A stretch of DNA of 64,000 nt from Siphonodentalium dalli. Taxonomy: Eukaryota; Mollusca; Scaphopoda; Gadilida; Siphonodentaliidae. The translations under genes were made by a program, and so were the position numbers. Of the stretch, positions 43,865-55,455 are shown one piece after another. The notes beneath the pieces were generated by a model. That model was not told where the DNA came from. It saw only the letters and a list, made by a program, of their open reading frames with translations, and searched no databases. The stretch spans positions 155,831,151 to 155,895,150 of the forward strand of contig CP136068.1 in NCBI GenBank assembly GCA_032622095.1, written 5' to 3'. Positions within the stretch are counted from its first letter, which is position 1; every line of letters starts with the position of its first letter.

Positions 43865-46282
43865 GGTTTTCATATTATCTGCCAGTAATACGCGGGGGAG
43901 GTTCTCATATGAACATATTATCTGCCGGTCATACACGTGGAGGTTCATATTATCCGCCGGTCATACGCGAGGGAAGTTTTCTTATTATCCTCCAGTCATA
44001 CGCGGGGGAAGTTCTGATATGAACATATTATCTGCCGGTCATACGTGGTGGAGGTTCATATTATCCACCGGTCATACGCGAGGGAGGTTCTCATATTATC
44101 CTCCGGTCATACGATGGGGAGGTTCTCATATGAACAAATTAACCGCCGGTCATACGCGAGGGAGGTTCTCATATTATCCACCGGTTATACGCGAGGGAGG
44201 TTCTCATATTATCCTCCGGTCATACGATGGGGAGGTTCTCATGTGAACAAATTAACCGCCGGTCATACGCGAGGGAGGTTCTCATTTTATCCACCGGTTA
44301 TACGCGAGGGAGGTTCTCATATTATCTTCCGGTCATACGTAGGGGAGGTTCTCATATGAACATATTATCCGCTGGTCATACGCGGTGGAGGTTCTGATAA
44401 GAACATATTATCCGCCGGTCATACGCGAGGGAGGTTCTCATATTATCCACCGGTCATACGCGAGGGAGGTTCTCATATTATCTTCCGGTCATACGTAGGG
44501 GAGGTTCTCATATGAACATATTATCTGCCGGTCATACGCGGTGGAGGTTCATATTATCCGCCGGTCATACGCGAGGGAAGTTTTCATATTATCCTCCAGT
44601 CATACGCGGGGGAGGTTCTGATATGAACATATTATCTGCCGGTCATACGCGGTGGAGGTTCATTTTATCCACCGGTCATACGCGAGGGAGGTTCTCATAT
44701 TAGCCTCCGGTCATACACAGGGGAGGTTCTCATATGAACATATTATCTGCCGGTCATACACGGTGGAGGTTCATATTATCCGCCGGTCATACGCGAGGGA
44801 GGTTCTCATATTATCCTCCGGTCATACGTGGGGGAGGTTCTGATATGAACATATTATTCGCCGGTCATACGCAGTGGAGGTTCATATTATCCTCCAGTCA
44901 TACGCGGGGGAGGTTCTGATATGAACATATTATCTGCCGGTCATACGCGGTGGGGGTTCATTTTATCCACCGATCATACGCGAGGGAGGTTCTCATATTA
45001 GCCTCCGGTCATACACAGGGGAGGTTCTCATATGAACATATTATCTGCCGGTCATACACGGTGGAGGTTCATATTTTCCGCCGGTCATACGCGAGGGAGG
45101 TTCTCATATCCTCCGGTCATACGTGGGGGAGGTTCTGATATGAACATATTATTCGCCGGTCATACGCAGTGGAGGTTCATATTATCCACCGGTCATACGC
45201 GGTGGAAGTTCTCATATGAACATATTATCCGCCGGTCATACACGGAAGAGGTTCATATTATCTGCCGGTCATACGCGAGGGAAGTTCTCATATTATCCTC
45301 CGATCATATGTGGGGGAGGTTCTGATATGAACATATTATCCGCCGGTCATACGCGGTGGAGGTTCATATTATCCGCCGGTCATACACGAGGGAGGTTCTC
45401 ATATTATCTGCCGGTCATACGCGAGGGAAGTTCTCATATTATCCTCCGATCATATGTGGGGGAGGTTCTGATATGAACATATTATCTGCCGGTCATACGC
45501 AGTGGAGGTTCATATTATCCACCGGTCATACGCGGTGGAAGTTCTCATATGAACATATTATCCGCCGGTCATACGTGGTGGAGGTTCATATTATCTGCCG
45601 ATCATACGCGAGGGAAGTTCTCATATTATCCTCCGATCATGTGGGGGAGGTTCTGATATGAACATATTATCCGCCGGTCATACGCGGTGGAGGTTCATAT
45701 TATCCACCGGTCATATATACGTAGGGGAGGTTCTCATATGAACATATTATCCGCCGGTCATACGCAGTGGAGGTTCTCATATGAACACATTATCCTTCGG
45801 TTATACGCGGTGGAGGTTCTCATATGAACATATTATCTGCCGGTCATACGTGGTGGAGGTTCATATTATCCACTGGTCATACGCGGTGGAGGTTCTCATT
45901 TGAACATATTATCTGCCGGTCATATGCGAGGGAGGTTCTCATATTATCCACCGGTCACACCCGAGGGAGGATATGACCGGCGGATAATATGTTCATATGA
46001 GAACCTCCCCAACGTATGACCAGAGGATAATATGAGAACCTCCCTCGCGTATGACCGGTGGATAATATGAACCTCCACCGCGTATGACCGGCAGATAATA
46101 TGTTCATATCAGAACCTCCCCCGCGTATGACCGGAGGATAATATGAGAACTTCCCTCGCGTATGACCGGCGGATAATATGAACCTCCACCGCGTATGACC
46201 GGCAGATAATATGTTCATATGAGAACCTCCCCCGCGTATGACTGGCAGATAATATGAGAACCTCCACCGCATATGAATGGCG
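43865..46282. repeat. Minisatellite loop of the foldback element
   Basis: A higher-order array built from ccggtcatacgcgagggagg and ggttctcatatgaacatatt modules, with basic monomers of roughly 30-45 bp combined into longer units. It is forward from 43865 to about 45965 (~2.1 kb) and then inverted to 46282 (~0.31 kb). Long ORFs across it code for repeats such as GHTRGRFSYYPPVIR and are by-products of the array. Confidence 0.9.
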
Positions 46283-46356
46283 GACACATAAGTTTTTAAG
46301 TCTATAAACACTATTTGATTTGAATATTCTTTTGAATAGTCTTACCATTGACATAT

Positions 46357-46659
46357 TCATTCGTTCAAACCAGTTGATCTATTTTGTAACTTGGCTTTTA
46401 GTCGCTGGGCTCCGGCATCTGGGCTTTTAGTCACAACTGAAATAAAAATAAGTGAGAATATCTTGGAGCGAATTTCTGCAACAATTTCACCGCCTGGTGG
46501 ACCCATTTGGAAAAAAATGCATTCCCTGTGTCTAATTCTACATTTTGATATACTATACGCCCCATTATATTGAATATACTGGCTGAAATCGATCCTGTAA
46601 TTGTAAATATCGAGTCTATTTTTAGCTGTTTTATCGGAGCGTGTTTGCGTGTTCGCCAT
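46357..46659 (-). CDS. 100-codon ORF in right arm of foldback element (unknown)
   Basis: Inverted twin of the ORF at 43467-43769, with the same start, length and stop. Differences I see are I to T, V to I, A to S and L to R. Both frames remain open despite independent substitutions, which weakly favours function or very recent arm homogenisation. No domain is recognised. Confidence 0.35.
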   Translation of the reverse strand: MANTQTRSDKTAKNRLDIYNYRIDFSQYIQYNGAYSISKCRIRHRECIFFQMGPPGGEIVAEIRSKIFSLIFISVVTKSPDAGAQRLKAKLQNRSTGLNE

Positions 46660-47263
46660 TACAATATTCGCACTAAAACAGCCATATTGTAGCTAAAAAC
46701 GAACACACAGTACTCCACTGCGTTATTTGATACCTAAAACTTGTTGTTTGCTAGTGTATTCATCGAGAAATCTAAATTCTAAACATTAATGTCGAACGCA
46801 GTTTTTCGTGTTTGTGGCATTTTATGTTAGGTCAGTTGTCGACCGGATAATGTAACTTCCGGTGTCCGGCCAGTGGCGGGGTTAATATGTGTGGATAGGG
46901 CGAATGTGGACCTTTCGTTAGACATCAAAAGTAGCCCTCTATGCGCTGTATTCCTCGAGCTATCGGCCGTCCCACGCAATTTGAAAATCCTGTCCCGCAG
47001 ATTGTCATGCTATCCCAAATTCCACCCCATGTTAGGTCAGTTGTCGATCAAATAATGCAACTCCTGGTGTTTGGTTAGTGGCGGGGTTAATATGTTTGGA
47101 TAGGGCGAATGTGTGTCTTTCGTTAGACACCAAAATGAGCCCCCCTACGCCCTGTTTTCCTCGAGATATCGGCCGTCCCACGCAATTTGAAATTCTGTCC
47201 CGCAGATTGTCGTTTTGTCCGATATCCCATCCCATCCCGCAGATTGTCATGTCCCCAAAAAAT

Positions 47264-47722
47264 AATGCTGACCACTGTCCGCATAAAATTGCTGTTATAA
47301 AAATTGTTTTATTACATATCTATCAACGTAATTCGCATGATCGCACGATGTTCCATGCGTGTGATAATTCTCAGAATCGCACTAGTGCAATCTGTCGACG
47401 GAACTGTTTCATTCAGTGTTGTTAGTCTGGCTTTCGCCGTTACTAGTTTTACTTTTTCAACTTTTCAACGCAAGGGCGACAACCCACTTGCCGAAATCGC
47501 AGCGCGCTGATTGGGTTATATTTTTGGAATATCTGGGAAAACCCAATTAACACCTTTGCGCGGGTCAAGATGGGTCAAGTTCACTCGCGGATAGAAGAGC
47601 TCCCTGTCTGATTGTTGCGTTAACCCTAAAATGCCGTTAAAACTCAATTAAATTCACAATTTCTGTACCGGAGATTGACGACTGTGAGTCAACTTACTAT
47701 AATACGTAGATATGTAATAAAA
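47264..47722. other. No recognisable feature
   Basis: Intron of copy 3 between the foldback element and a palindrome. No supported gene. Confidence 0.4.
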
Positions 47723-47864
47723 ATAGAACCGCATGAGTGTCTGAATTTTGACGAAATTATCGCACTCGATTTGTTGGCGGAACGCGATACCTCTCGATGT
47801 ATCGCTCCGCCAACAAATCTCGTGCGATAATTTCGTCAAAATTCAGACACGCATGCGGTTCTAT
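47723..47864. repeat. Near-perfect palindrome, 142 bp
   Basis: Arms from atagaaccgcatgagtgtct to a centre near cctctcgatgtatcg and back. Arm identity is about 95% by eye. Typical of a MITE or cruciform-forming repeat. Confidence 0.9.
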
Positions 47865-48635
47865 CTATATATATCATCATTTTGTTCAACGCAAGTTGGT
47901 ATTGAAATTATATGTCGGCTGGCATTCGTCAAATATTTGCCAGGCAGCCAAATATTCCAGGAGGTGAAAAATAACAGAAATTAAAAAAAAAAATTAAAGT
48001 TCCGACTCGAATCAAATATTTTTTACACCCAAAGCCAAAGAAATAATAATATAATAGCGTTAATTCAGATTATGCATCTTTAATCTTTATTCGTTGAATA
48101 TGTGTGTATATATATATATATCTTTATTGCCTCCATTAAGGAGAGTGGTTTGATCAAGCTGGTTGCTAATCACCTCAGAATATTTCATGGTAAACAATCT
48201 ATGCAACGATTTGTTATGACAGACATTTCAAACAAGTTACAACCATGTAATATATGGTTCATTCGGACATTAATCTATTATATAGATGAATTTGAGATTT
48301 TGACGACATCTATTTTATTTTTTGTATTTAGATTCTAAGGTACAAAATAGCATGTTGGAATGAAAAATGCTAATCGAAAGTCGTTATTTTGTATTATATT
48401 GAATTCTCTTTGCATTTATTTCATATCGTTTTGACATTTTAGAGGTATGGTACAACAAGAATTTTATTTTACACTTTCAATAACAAAATGATCATCTTTC
48501 TTATTTAGAAATATGTCTAGTTTATTAACACTTCCATGACTGGAGCTTCCTGTTGGGAGCCCCATACAGGTGGCAGCTTGTATTGCTTAGTGTCGTCTGC
48601 TCACGTCTGTGAGGGGCTCCATAAGGGTAGTTTAA
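47865..48635. other. Intron of copy 3; no gene seen
   Basis: From about 48390 the sequence again matches unit A (26840 onward). An agccccata.../ggggctcc foldback lies at 48557-48625. Confidence 0.5.
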
Positions 48636-48898
48636 CCCTTTCATGACTGGATCTTCCTGATATTTTGCGAAAACCCTGTGCCAATTCATTCTCTTATATA
48701 TGCGAGTCTCCCATATGGAGCCTCGCATATATAAGAGAATACATTGGCTTATCAATATTTACCTTAAACAATATTTACCTTAAGCCAGTGCATTATCTTA
48801 TATATGCGAGACTCCCTATGGGACTCTCGCATATATAAAAGGTTGCACTGGCACAGGGTATTTAATGCTGCACCAGCGCAGCTCCCATCATCAAAGGG
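48636..48898. mobile_element. TTAA MITE, 263 bp (unit B)
   Basis: TTAA at 48632-48635 and 48899-48902. Counterpart of 26977-27227, with two ctcttatatatgcgag hairpins. Confidence 0.8.
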
Positions 48899-49290
48899 TT
48901 AAGGAATAATCTGTTTCCTTAAATGTAATTACAAAGTTTATGGAGATTTGCCTAATCACAAACTTATAAATCGCTTCTGCGATGCGATTTATAAAATATT
49001 GTGGTTAGGCAAATGTCTTTCAACTGCGTAATTATATTTGGAAATACAGATTATTTTTTATAATACAGCTCAGCACAATATATCAGTACAAAAGTGCATT
49101 TTTAGTTGGATATATCGTTAAAAATTGAGCACTTTATTGTGACGTTGTTGTGACAAAATTCCTACGCTCAACTGTCACATCGATGTGATCTGCCCCTAAT
49201 CTAATTATCCTATTTAAATACATTGCTGTTTCTAAGCTAATGGCAAAATACTATATATAGAAAATTAAGTGGGTGTAATTATTATGTCAT

Positions 49291-49704
49291 ATGTGACCCG
49301 CCATACCCTGTGCCAATGCATTCTATTATATATGCGAGTCGACCATAGGTCGCCTCGCATATATAAGAGAATGCATTGGCCTAACAATTTTAATAATTAT
49401 TTCTTGTATTCTTTAACAATTTTATAATTTCACCCATACAGAGCCCCAGACAAACATGAGCAGACGACACTCTTCTATGTGCTTCTATATATGTGTGGGG
49501 CTCCCTGCAGGGTAATGGATGTTTTTTTATTTTATGTCCTAAAAATTGTAAGAAACATTTATTTAAAAAACATGATTCATTCTCAATGCATTCTCTTATA
49601 TATGCGAGGCGACCTATGGTCGACTCGCATATATAAGAGAATGCATTGGCACAGGGTAAAAAAAATCCCGACTTCCGACTGGAATTGATATGGCGGGTCA
49701 CATA
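49291..49704. mobile_element. Long-palindrome MITE upstream of exon b3 (unit B)
   Basis: Counterpart of 27567-28025. Part of the left terminal repeat after gtgacccgccat is missing, and the third hairpin reads tgtgtggggct. It ends about 120 bp before exon b3. Confidence 0.72.
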
Positions 49705-49827
49705 TTTGGTTTTCAAGATAATTTCTTGAATTTCTTCTAACACAGAAATATTTTTGATGTTATCCTTGTAACTGGAGGTCTAGAACCATGAATACATCTC
49801 TAATAATCCTTATACCTTCCACTTCAG

Positions 49828-50302
49828 TTACCACTACAGTGTGAGTGAGCAGGCATGTCAATCTTTCCTGGCGGCATATAGAAAACTCGGAAACATCAAA
49901 CAATTCCTAAAGAACGTGTATAAAGTGTTAGAATATCTTAACCTTGTTCAAGTAAGAATTAATCTGACGGAATTTCTTCAAGAACTTAAAACTTCTCATG
50001 ATGATGGCGCCGATTCTTTGACGATTCAAAAATCAGATGACAACAATAACAGCATGCATGTGACACACCCGGAGAGAAACAATGATGTTAGCGAACAAGT
50101 TCGGCCATTTCCAGATATAGGTGAGGATGCCATGGATGAGATTCGGCCATTTCCGGGGAGAAACAAAGATAACTATCTGATGGATAATTTAACAGATGTG
50201 CCGATGATTATCTGTAGTATGTTATTTCCTACGTGGAATAGTTTCATAAAGTGTTTGGTGTATAGTGTTATAAAGGAATTTGTTTCGGACACTCGAATGT
50301 AA
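49828..50302 (+). CDS. Death-fold module copy 3, exon b (terminal exon)
   Basis: Acceptor ccttccacttcag ends at 49827. One T completes the split codon, and the frame ends TAA at 50300-50302. It encodes SEQACQSFLAAYRKLGNIK, then FLKNVYKVLEYLNLV and NLTEFLQEL (death-domain-like helices 4-6), the acidic linker with PFPDIGED and PFPGRNKD, and the tail SMLFPTWNSFIKCLV ending DTRM. It is 42 nt shorter than exon b2 through an in-frame indel. Close identity with b2 and preserved frame suggest both copies are functional or recently so. No poly(A) site was fixed. The reading frame of a3+b3 together gives ~209 residues without the unknown first exon. Confidence 0.72.
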
Positions 50303-51140
50303 TTTACAATCAATCTTTTACGATAAAAATTCGGAAATAATGGAGCGTTAAGATTTGGGAAAAAATCTGACTTAAATCGCCGTCCAAATGTTGTACCGGA
50401 CATGTACAGAATAAGGTCCCCAGAGGGTGAATTAAATTCATCCTCTGGGGACCTCATTCTGCATGGATTTATCTGCTATGGGAGACCAAGACTCAGATTT
50501 AGGTTCCCAGATGGTGAATATTGTGATCTGCACCCATTGGGCGCATCGTATATAATAGCAATACTGTGAATAGTGTGTCTGTCATTTGCAGAATGAGGTC
50601 CACAGGGGTGAATTTAGTGATGCTGTCCCGCATGGTGGGCTGGTATCACAAACTCACCCTTTGGGAACCTCATTTTGCTTAGGCCGCAACGTCTATGGGA
50701 GACCTGCCATGGGATCAGATCGTTTGTTCACCAGTTGAAGTTGATGTTCTCACATTAGTCACCTATATTATGCATTTTATCTTCTGCAAATTAGGGGATA
50801 TAGAAACTTCCCGGAATGGATAAAGTAACGAAAAACAATATTAATTTGAATCTAAAGATACTTCCCAGACAATGAGGCCAAAGCAGAATGATGCGGGATA
50901 TCATCACTAAATTCACACTCTGTGGACCTCATTCTGCAAATGACAGACAAACTATTTGCAGGCTTATATATGACTTGTGAAGTTGAAGTTGGTGATGTTC
51001 ACCCATTGGGCACCTCAATTATGAATTTTATCTTCTGCAAATTAGGGGATATTTTTAATTAATTCCATTTTCAATGTAATAAATACTACTATTATACATC
51101 ACTATATATATCATATAATACTGCAATATAATAAAATCTT
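50303..51140. other. 3' flank of copy 3 with foldback repeats
   Basis: Counterpart of 28661-29505, with gaggtccccagagggtgaat-type inverted pairs at about 50405-50465, 50590-50675 and 50885-50945. No exon is seen. Confidence 0.6.
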
Positions 51141-51480
51141 TTATCACATAATTTGGCCATAAAAGCAGTTTCATAATTATCGGTAATAGACACGTTTAAT
51201 ATCAGCGCGTGCGATGACGTCACGGCGTTCTTCAAATAACTTGCGATCGCTGTAGTTTATGATTGTTGTTTTCGATGAATATTTCGCGTTGCTTCTGTTG
51301 CTTCGGGTTTATTTGATCATGTGATAAAAGGTATCTCACACTCGTCCTATTTTATACGTAATTTATCAACCTCGTCCTCTAAATTCTATTTGAGCCTCGG
51401 TAAACCTCGGCTCAAATCGAATTTAGTGAACTCGGTTGATAAATTCCGTATAAAATAGAAACTCATGTGAGATCCTCTAT
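51141..51480. repeat. 340-bp palindromic insertion, unit B only
   Basis: Unit A reads aaaatcttgtatattgc without interruption (about 29498-29514). In B the site is split by sequence with ttatcacataa / ttgatcatgtgataa arms and a second foldback (tattttatacg...cgtataaaata). Confidence 0.7.
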
Positions 51481-51624
51481 GTATATTGCTTTTGTCATCC
51501 TCATAATATTATGTATATACATTCCATCATCAAAATAAATCTATCTACCTTAACATACAGAATACAAATGTAAGGTACTTAAAATCTTTATCATTGGTAT
51601 CACACTGGCACCACGGAAGTCTGA

Positions 51625-51810
51625 AGTGACACCCATAATAATATTTATTATGATCTATTATGTCAGCTCTTGCAATTAGCCAAACAGCGTCGATATATAG
51701 TGACGGTATATTATAAGTTACGGGACGCTTATTGGTCGGATATGATGTCATGTGAGGCGAATTGGCTAATTGCAAGAGCTGACATAATAAATATTATTAT
51801 GGGTGTCACT
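51625..51810. repeat. Foldback MITE, 186 bp (unit B)
   Basis: Counterpart of 29653-29841 with the same agtgacacccataataatat ends. Confidence 0.85.
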
Positions 51811-51992
51811 TCAAATTAACTATCAAACTCAGCAAGTTGTCATACTTCTGGTGATTTGGCCATTGACGCAATGCGTTGACGTTCAACGTCCATGACGCGT
51901 CACTGTGACGTTACCTTAGCTAATGGCCGACACATTTAACTTACCAAATTACAGGGACGATTAATTAAAGGGATCTGCTGGACTTTGCCCAC

Positions 51993-53060
51993 TGACATAA
52001 TAATTACTTTACGGGACGCTTAGTGGTCGGATATGGTGTCATGCGAGGCTCTTAGTGGTCGGATATGGTGTCATGCGAGGCTCTTAGTGGTCGGATATGG
52101 TGTCATGCGAGGCTCTTAGTGGTCGGATATGGTGTCATGCGAGACGCTTAGTGGTCGGATATGGTGTCATGCGAGGCTCTTAGTGGTCGGATATGGTGTC
52201 ATGCGAGGCTCTTAGTGGTCGGATATGGTGTCATGCGAGGCTCTTAGTGGTCGGATATGGTGTCATGCGAGACGCTTAGTGGTCGGATATGGTGTCATGC
52301 GAGACGCTTAGTGGTCGGATATGGTGTCATGCGAGGCTCTTAGTGGTCGGATATGGTGTCATGCGAGGCTCTTAGTGGTCGGATATGGTGTCATGCGAGG
52401 CTCTTAGTGGTCGGATATGGTGTCATGCGAGACGCTTAGTGGTCGGATATGGTGTCATGCGAGACGCTTAGTGGTCGGATATGGTGTCATGCGAGGCTCT
52501 TAGTGGTCGGATATGGTGTAATGCGAGACGCTTAGTGGTCGGATATGGTGCCATGCGAGACGCTTAGTGTTCGGATATGGTGTCATGCGAGGCTCTTAGT
52601 GGTCGGATATGGTGTCATGCGAGACGCTTAGTGGTCGGATATGGTGTCATGCGAGGCTCTTAGTGTTCGGATATGGTGTCATGCGAGGCTCTTAGTGGTC
52701 GGATATGGTGTCATGCGAGGCTCTTAGTGGTCGGATATGGTGTCATGCGAGGCTCTTAGTGGTAGGATATGGTGTCATGCGAGGCTCTTAGTGGTCGGAT
52801 ATGGTGTCATGCGAGGCTCTTAGTGGTCGGATATGGTGTCATGCGAGGCTCTTAGTGGTCGGATATGGTGTCATGCGAAGCTCTTAGTGGTCGGATATGG
52901 TGTCATGCGAGGCTCTTAGTGGTCGGATATGGTGTCATGCGAGACTCAGCGAGTTCAGTATTAGGCTCTGACTATGGCCTCGCCTAATATTGATCTCACT
53001 TCGCCTCACATGACATCATATCCGACCACTAAGCGTCCCGTAACTTATATTATTATGTCA
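51993..53060. repeat. Foldback MITE whose arm expanded into a 32-bp x ~29 minisatellite
   Basis: The outer ends are as in 36609-36779. From 52013 to about 52945 a strict 32-bp unit (core tagtggtcggatatggtgtc) repeats about 29 times in two variants, gaggctct and gagacgct, with few other substitutions. The near-identity of units points to recent expansion. Confidence 0.93.
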
Positions 53061-53207
53061 GCTCTTGCAATTAGCCAATCAGCATCGATATATATTGACG
53101 GTATATGAACCCATATTAGGTCGGTGAACTAATATGAAATCAATATTAGATGCTTATTGTCCATCTTGTTTTTTTCCAGAAACTAAGTCGCCTCGGGGAT
53201 ATTGTTG

Positions 53208-53531
53208 CTGAAGGGGTCACTCTCACCAAAATAAGTGCTGAAGGGTACACAGGGTTTGAAAATGTGCTGAAGGGTACACAGGGTTGGTGATCGGCATGAA
53301 CACCATTACTTAAATTGTGTTTATGAAAGTCTGGCGCCCATTAGCAGTTTGTTGTCAGTACATTTTGATATTCATTGGAACTTAAACAATTATTCTCTAA
53401 CAGAAATCATGGCAGATACGAAGACTGAGTGTCCTTTAGAATGACATTTCAAACCATGTGTACCCTTCAGCACATTTTGAAAATCCTGTGTACCCTTCAG
53501 CACTTTTTTTGTGAGAGTGACCCCTTCAGCC
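53208..53531. mobile_element. 324-bp MITE with tattgttg target duplication, unit B only
   Basis: TIR CTGAAGGGGTCACTCTCAC and complement, plus inner inverted gtgctgaagggtacacagg segments. tattgttg lies on each side (53200-53207, 53532-53539). Unit A shows the empty site at about 37137-37160. The 8-bp duplication suggests hAT-type mobilisation. Confidence 0.85.
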
Positions 53532-53539
53532 TATTGTTG

Positions 53540-55451
53540 GTGTATTTTGACTCCAAGAAAGGGGATATATCTGTCAGAAACAATTTTCTGTGAATTTAAA
53601 GACATAGTACCATGTACCAAAACCTGCATGCGATATATTTAAGGAATTCTAGAGACTCATAAATTAACTATCAAACAAGCCTCACCTAATATTGATCTCA
53701 CTTCGCCTCACATGACATTATATCCGACCACTAAGCGTCCCGTAACTTATAACAGTGACACTCTACAGTGACACCCATAATAATATATGTAATACAGAAA
53801 AATGTAGGTCATGTCATGAATCTCTACTCCACCACTCTTTTCGGGAATCTTTTCAGGAATCTCTCCTCCGGCCACGAACTTTTCAGGATTTAGTCGGAAA
53901 TAAAGCTTATTGCCATTTATCGGAAAGTTCTCACCGATAGGTTAAGGAGTCGATTACTTAGGGCATTACTGTAGAGATCATACTCCACCAGTATAAATCT
54001 TTGGAACTTTTCGGTGTTCTGACAGGGAATTTTATAACATTAAACAAACAAGGCAGGGAATATATTTCTTTGTTAATACGTGTTCCTCGATAATCTGCTT
54101 CACATTAGGGGTGCGTGGTCAAGCTCGATGTTGCACGTGTTTTTTTGTGAGCCAATATCGCAGTAAACATCAAATTTATCCAGTATACACCCCCCCCCAT
54201 CTTTTGGTTGGGGGGGGGGGTATAATTACACTAGATGTCCCCCTCCTGTGTTTTATCGGAAACAATGAAAAAAATATCTTCAAAATGAGAATCACATACA
54301 TTTATGTTGTTATTTGATGCGTTTCTTTAAAGATTTACTTTTAAAATGTCATCAATCTTGAAACTAGTGTTCAGACAGTTTGCAATGTGCATGGATGTGT
54401 GGAAAGATATATAAAAACACACCAATTTATATAATTGAATTTATTGAATAGAATAACATCAATTAATATATAACATGCATTGAAATACAGCATAACAAAA
54501 AAACTCCAAGACATCAAACAAAAGATATAGAATAGTAACAATGGTTTGAACATGCAAAATCTCGCCACTGGAGATTATACTTTAAAGTGATGTGAAACAC
54601 TTCGGTTCGGCAGTAGGGTGATAAAATAGAAATGCAGAATAAACTTGCTGAAAATTGTTATTTTTACGAATATTAATCCAAATTGATAACACATCACCAT
54701 TCTAATATAAGGATTAACTGTCATGTGGACTGTTTTTATTGAGATGTAACCGTGAGGTAAGTGGTCATAACTTGTGTAAAACCCGAAGGGTTTTACATAC
54801 AAGTTATGACCACTTAGCTCACGGTTACATCTCCATAAAAACAGTCCACATGACAGTTAATCCTTATATTTATATACATTTAGCGAAAGAGCCACTTTTG
54901 TAAATGTATTTAAATCGAAAAGTGTATCGTGACATAACCAGCCCAAAATATCCCATAGCACCCGATCTGAAACCAGAAACTCTTTATATTGAAACCTGAT
55001 GATTTATTAAGTCAATCCTTCGCGAGTGCACATGCGCCAAAAACATTACGCGTTCTTCTTCTCCAAAATCAATGACGCGTCGATGTAATTATGGTTACAA
55101 TTATGAATTTCTTGCGCGTTCACCGAGAAATAATTGCAACTAGTCACGTGGGCGCCGACCAACCGGAATGCTGGATTTAGTGATCATCACACTCAGTATG
55201 TAAATATATATTAATTATATGCACTGATCCTTGATAGTGAAATAATTTATTTATAGTTTATCGCCGATAGTTACATCCTGAATCTAGATGTAAATATTTA
55301 CAGTTGAGTGTAATTCAGAAATGTTTTCTATGGAGTGTTATGGTCAATTTCTTTGAACCTTTCAGGGATGTTAGTAGAATGCTACATTCACCGTGTTGGT
55401 ATAGCGCATGAGAACTAACATCGGTTTCACTCGAACAAGTCCATAATGTAT
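53540..55451. other. Unit B distal flank, with palindrome 54706-54868
   Basis: Close copy of 37150-39049. It holds the 163-bp palindrome tataaggattaactg... at 54706-54868 and a C-run/G-run foldback at about 54189-54222. No gene is called. Confidence 0.6.
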
Positions 55452-55455
55452 TTAA

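Larger units (their letters stand above)
42872..47255. mobile_element. 4.38-kb foldback transposon with 8-bp target duplication
   Basis: Arms of ~0.97-0.99 kb (42872-43864 and 46283-47255) are inverted near-identical copies starting GGGACATGACAATCTGCGGG. caaaaaat flanks both ends (42864-42871, 47256-47263). Each arm has a diverged ~210-bp internal duplication of its terminal segment (ctgcgggac...gacggccgat) and a 100-codon ORF. The loop is a tandem array that switches orientation at about 45966. It is absent from unit A. The superfamily is not assigned. Confidence 0.88.

Noticed and set aside
43815-45661. Several overlapping long ORFs (up to 143 codons) with GHTRGRFSYYPPVIR-like repeats
   Set aside because: They follow the minisatellite unit in more than one frame and have no start or splice context.
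52013-52945. Regular 32-bp periodic repeats resembling a CRISPR array
   Set aside because: Units are contiguous with no unique spacers, in a eukaryotic context, and they derive from a MITE arm seen once in unit A.
37366-53940. 60-codon ORF present in both duplication units (37366-37548, 53755-53940)
   Set aside because: Its start lies in MITE sequence and the units are recent copies, so an open frame in both is weak evidence.
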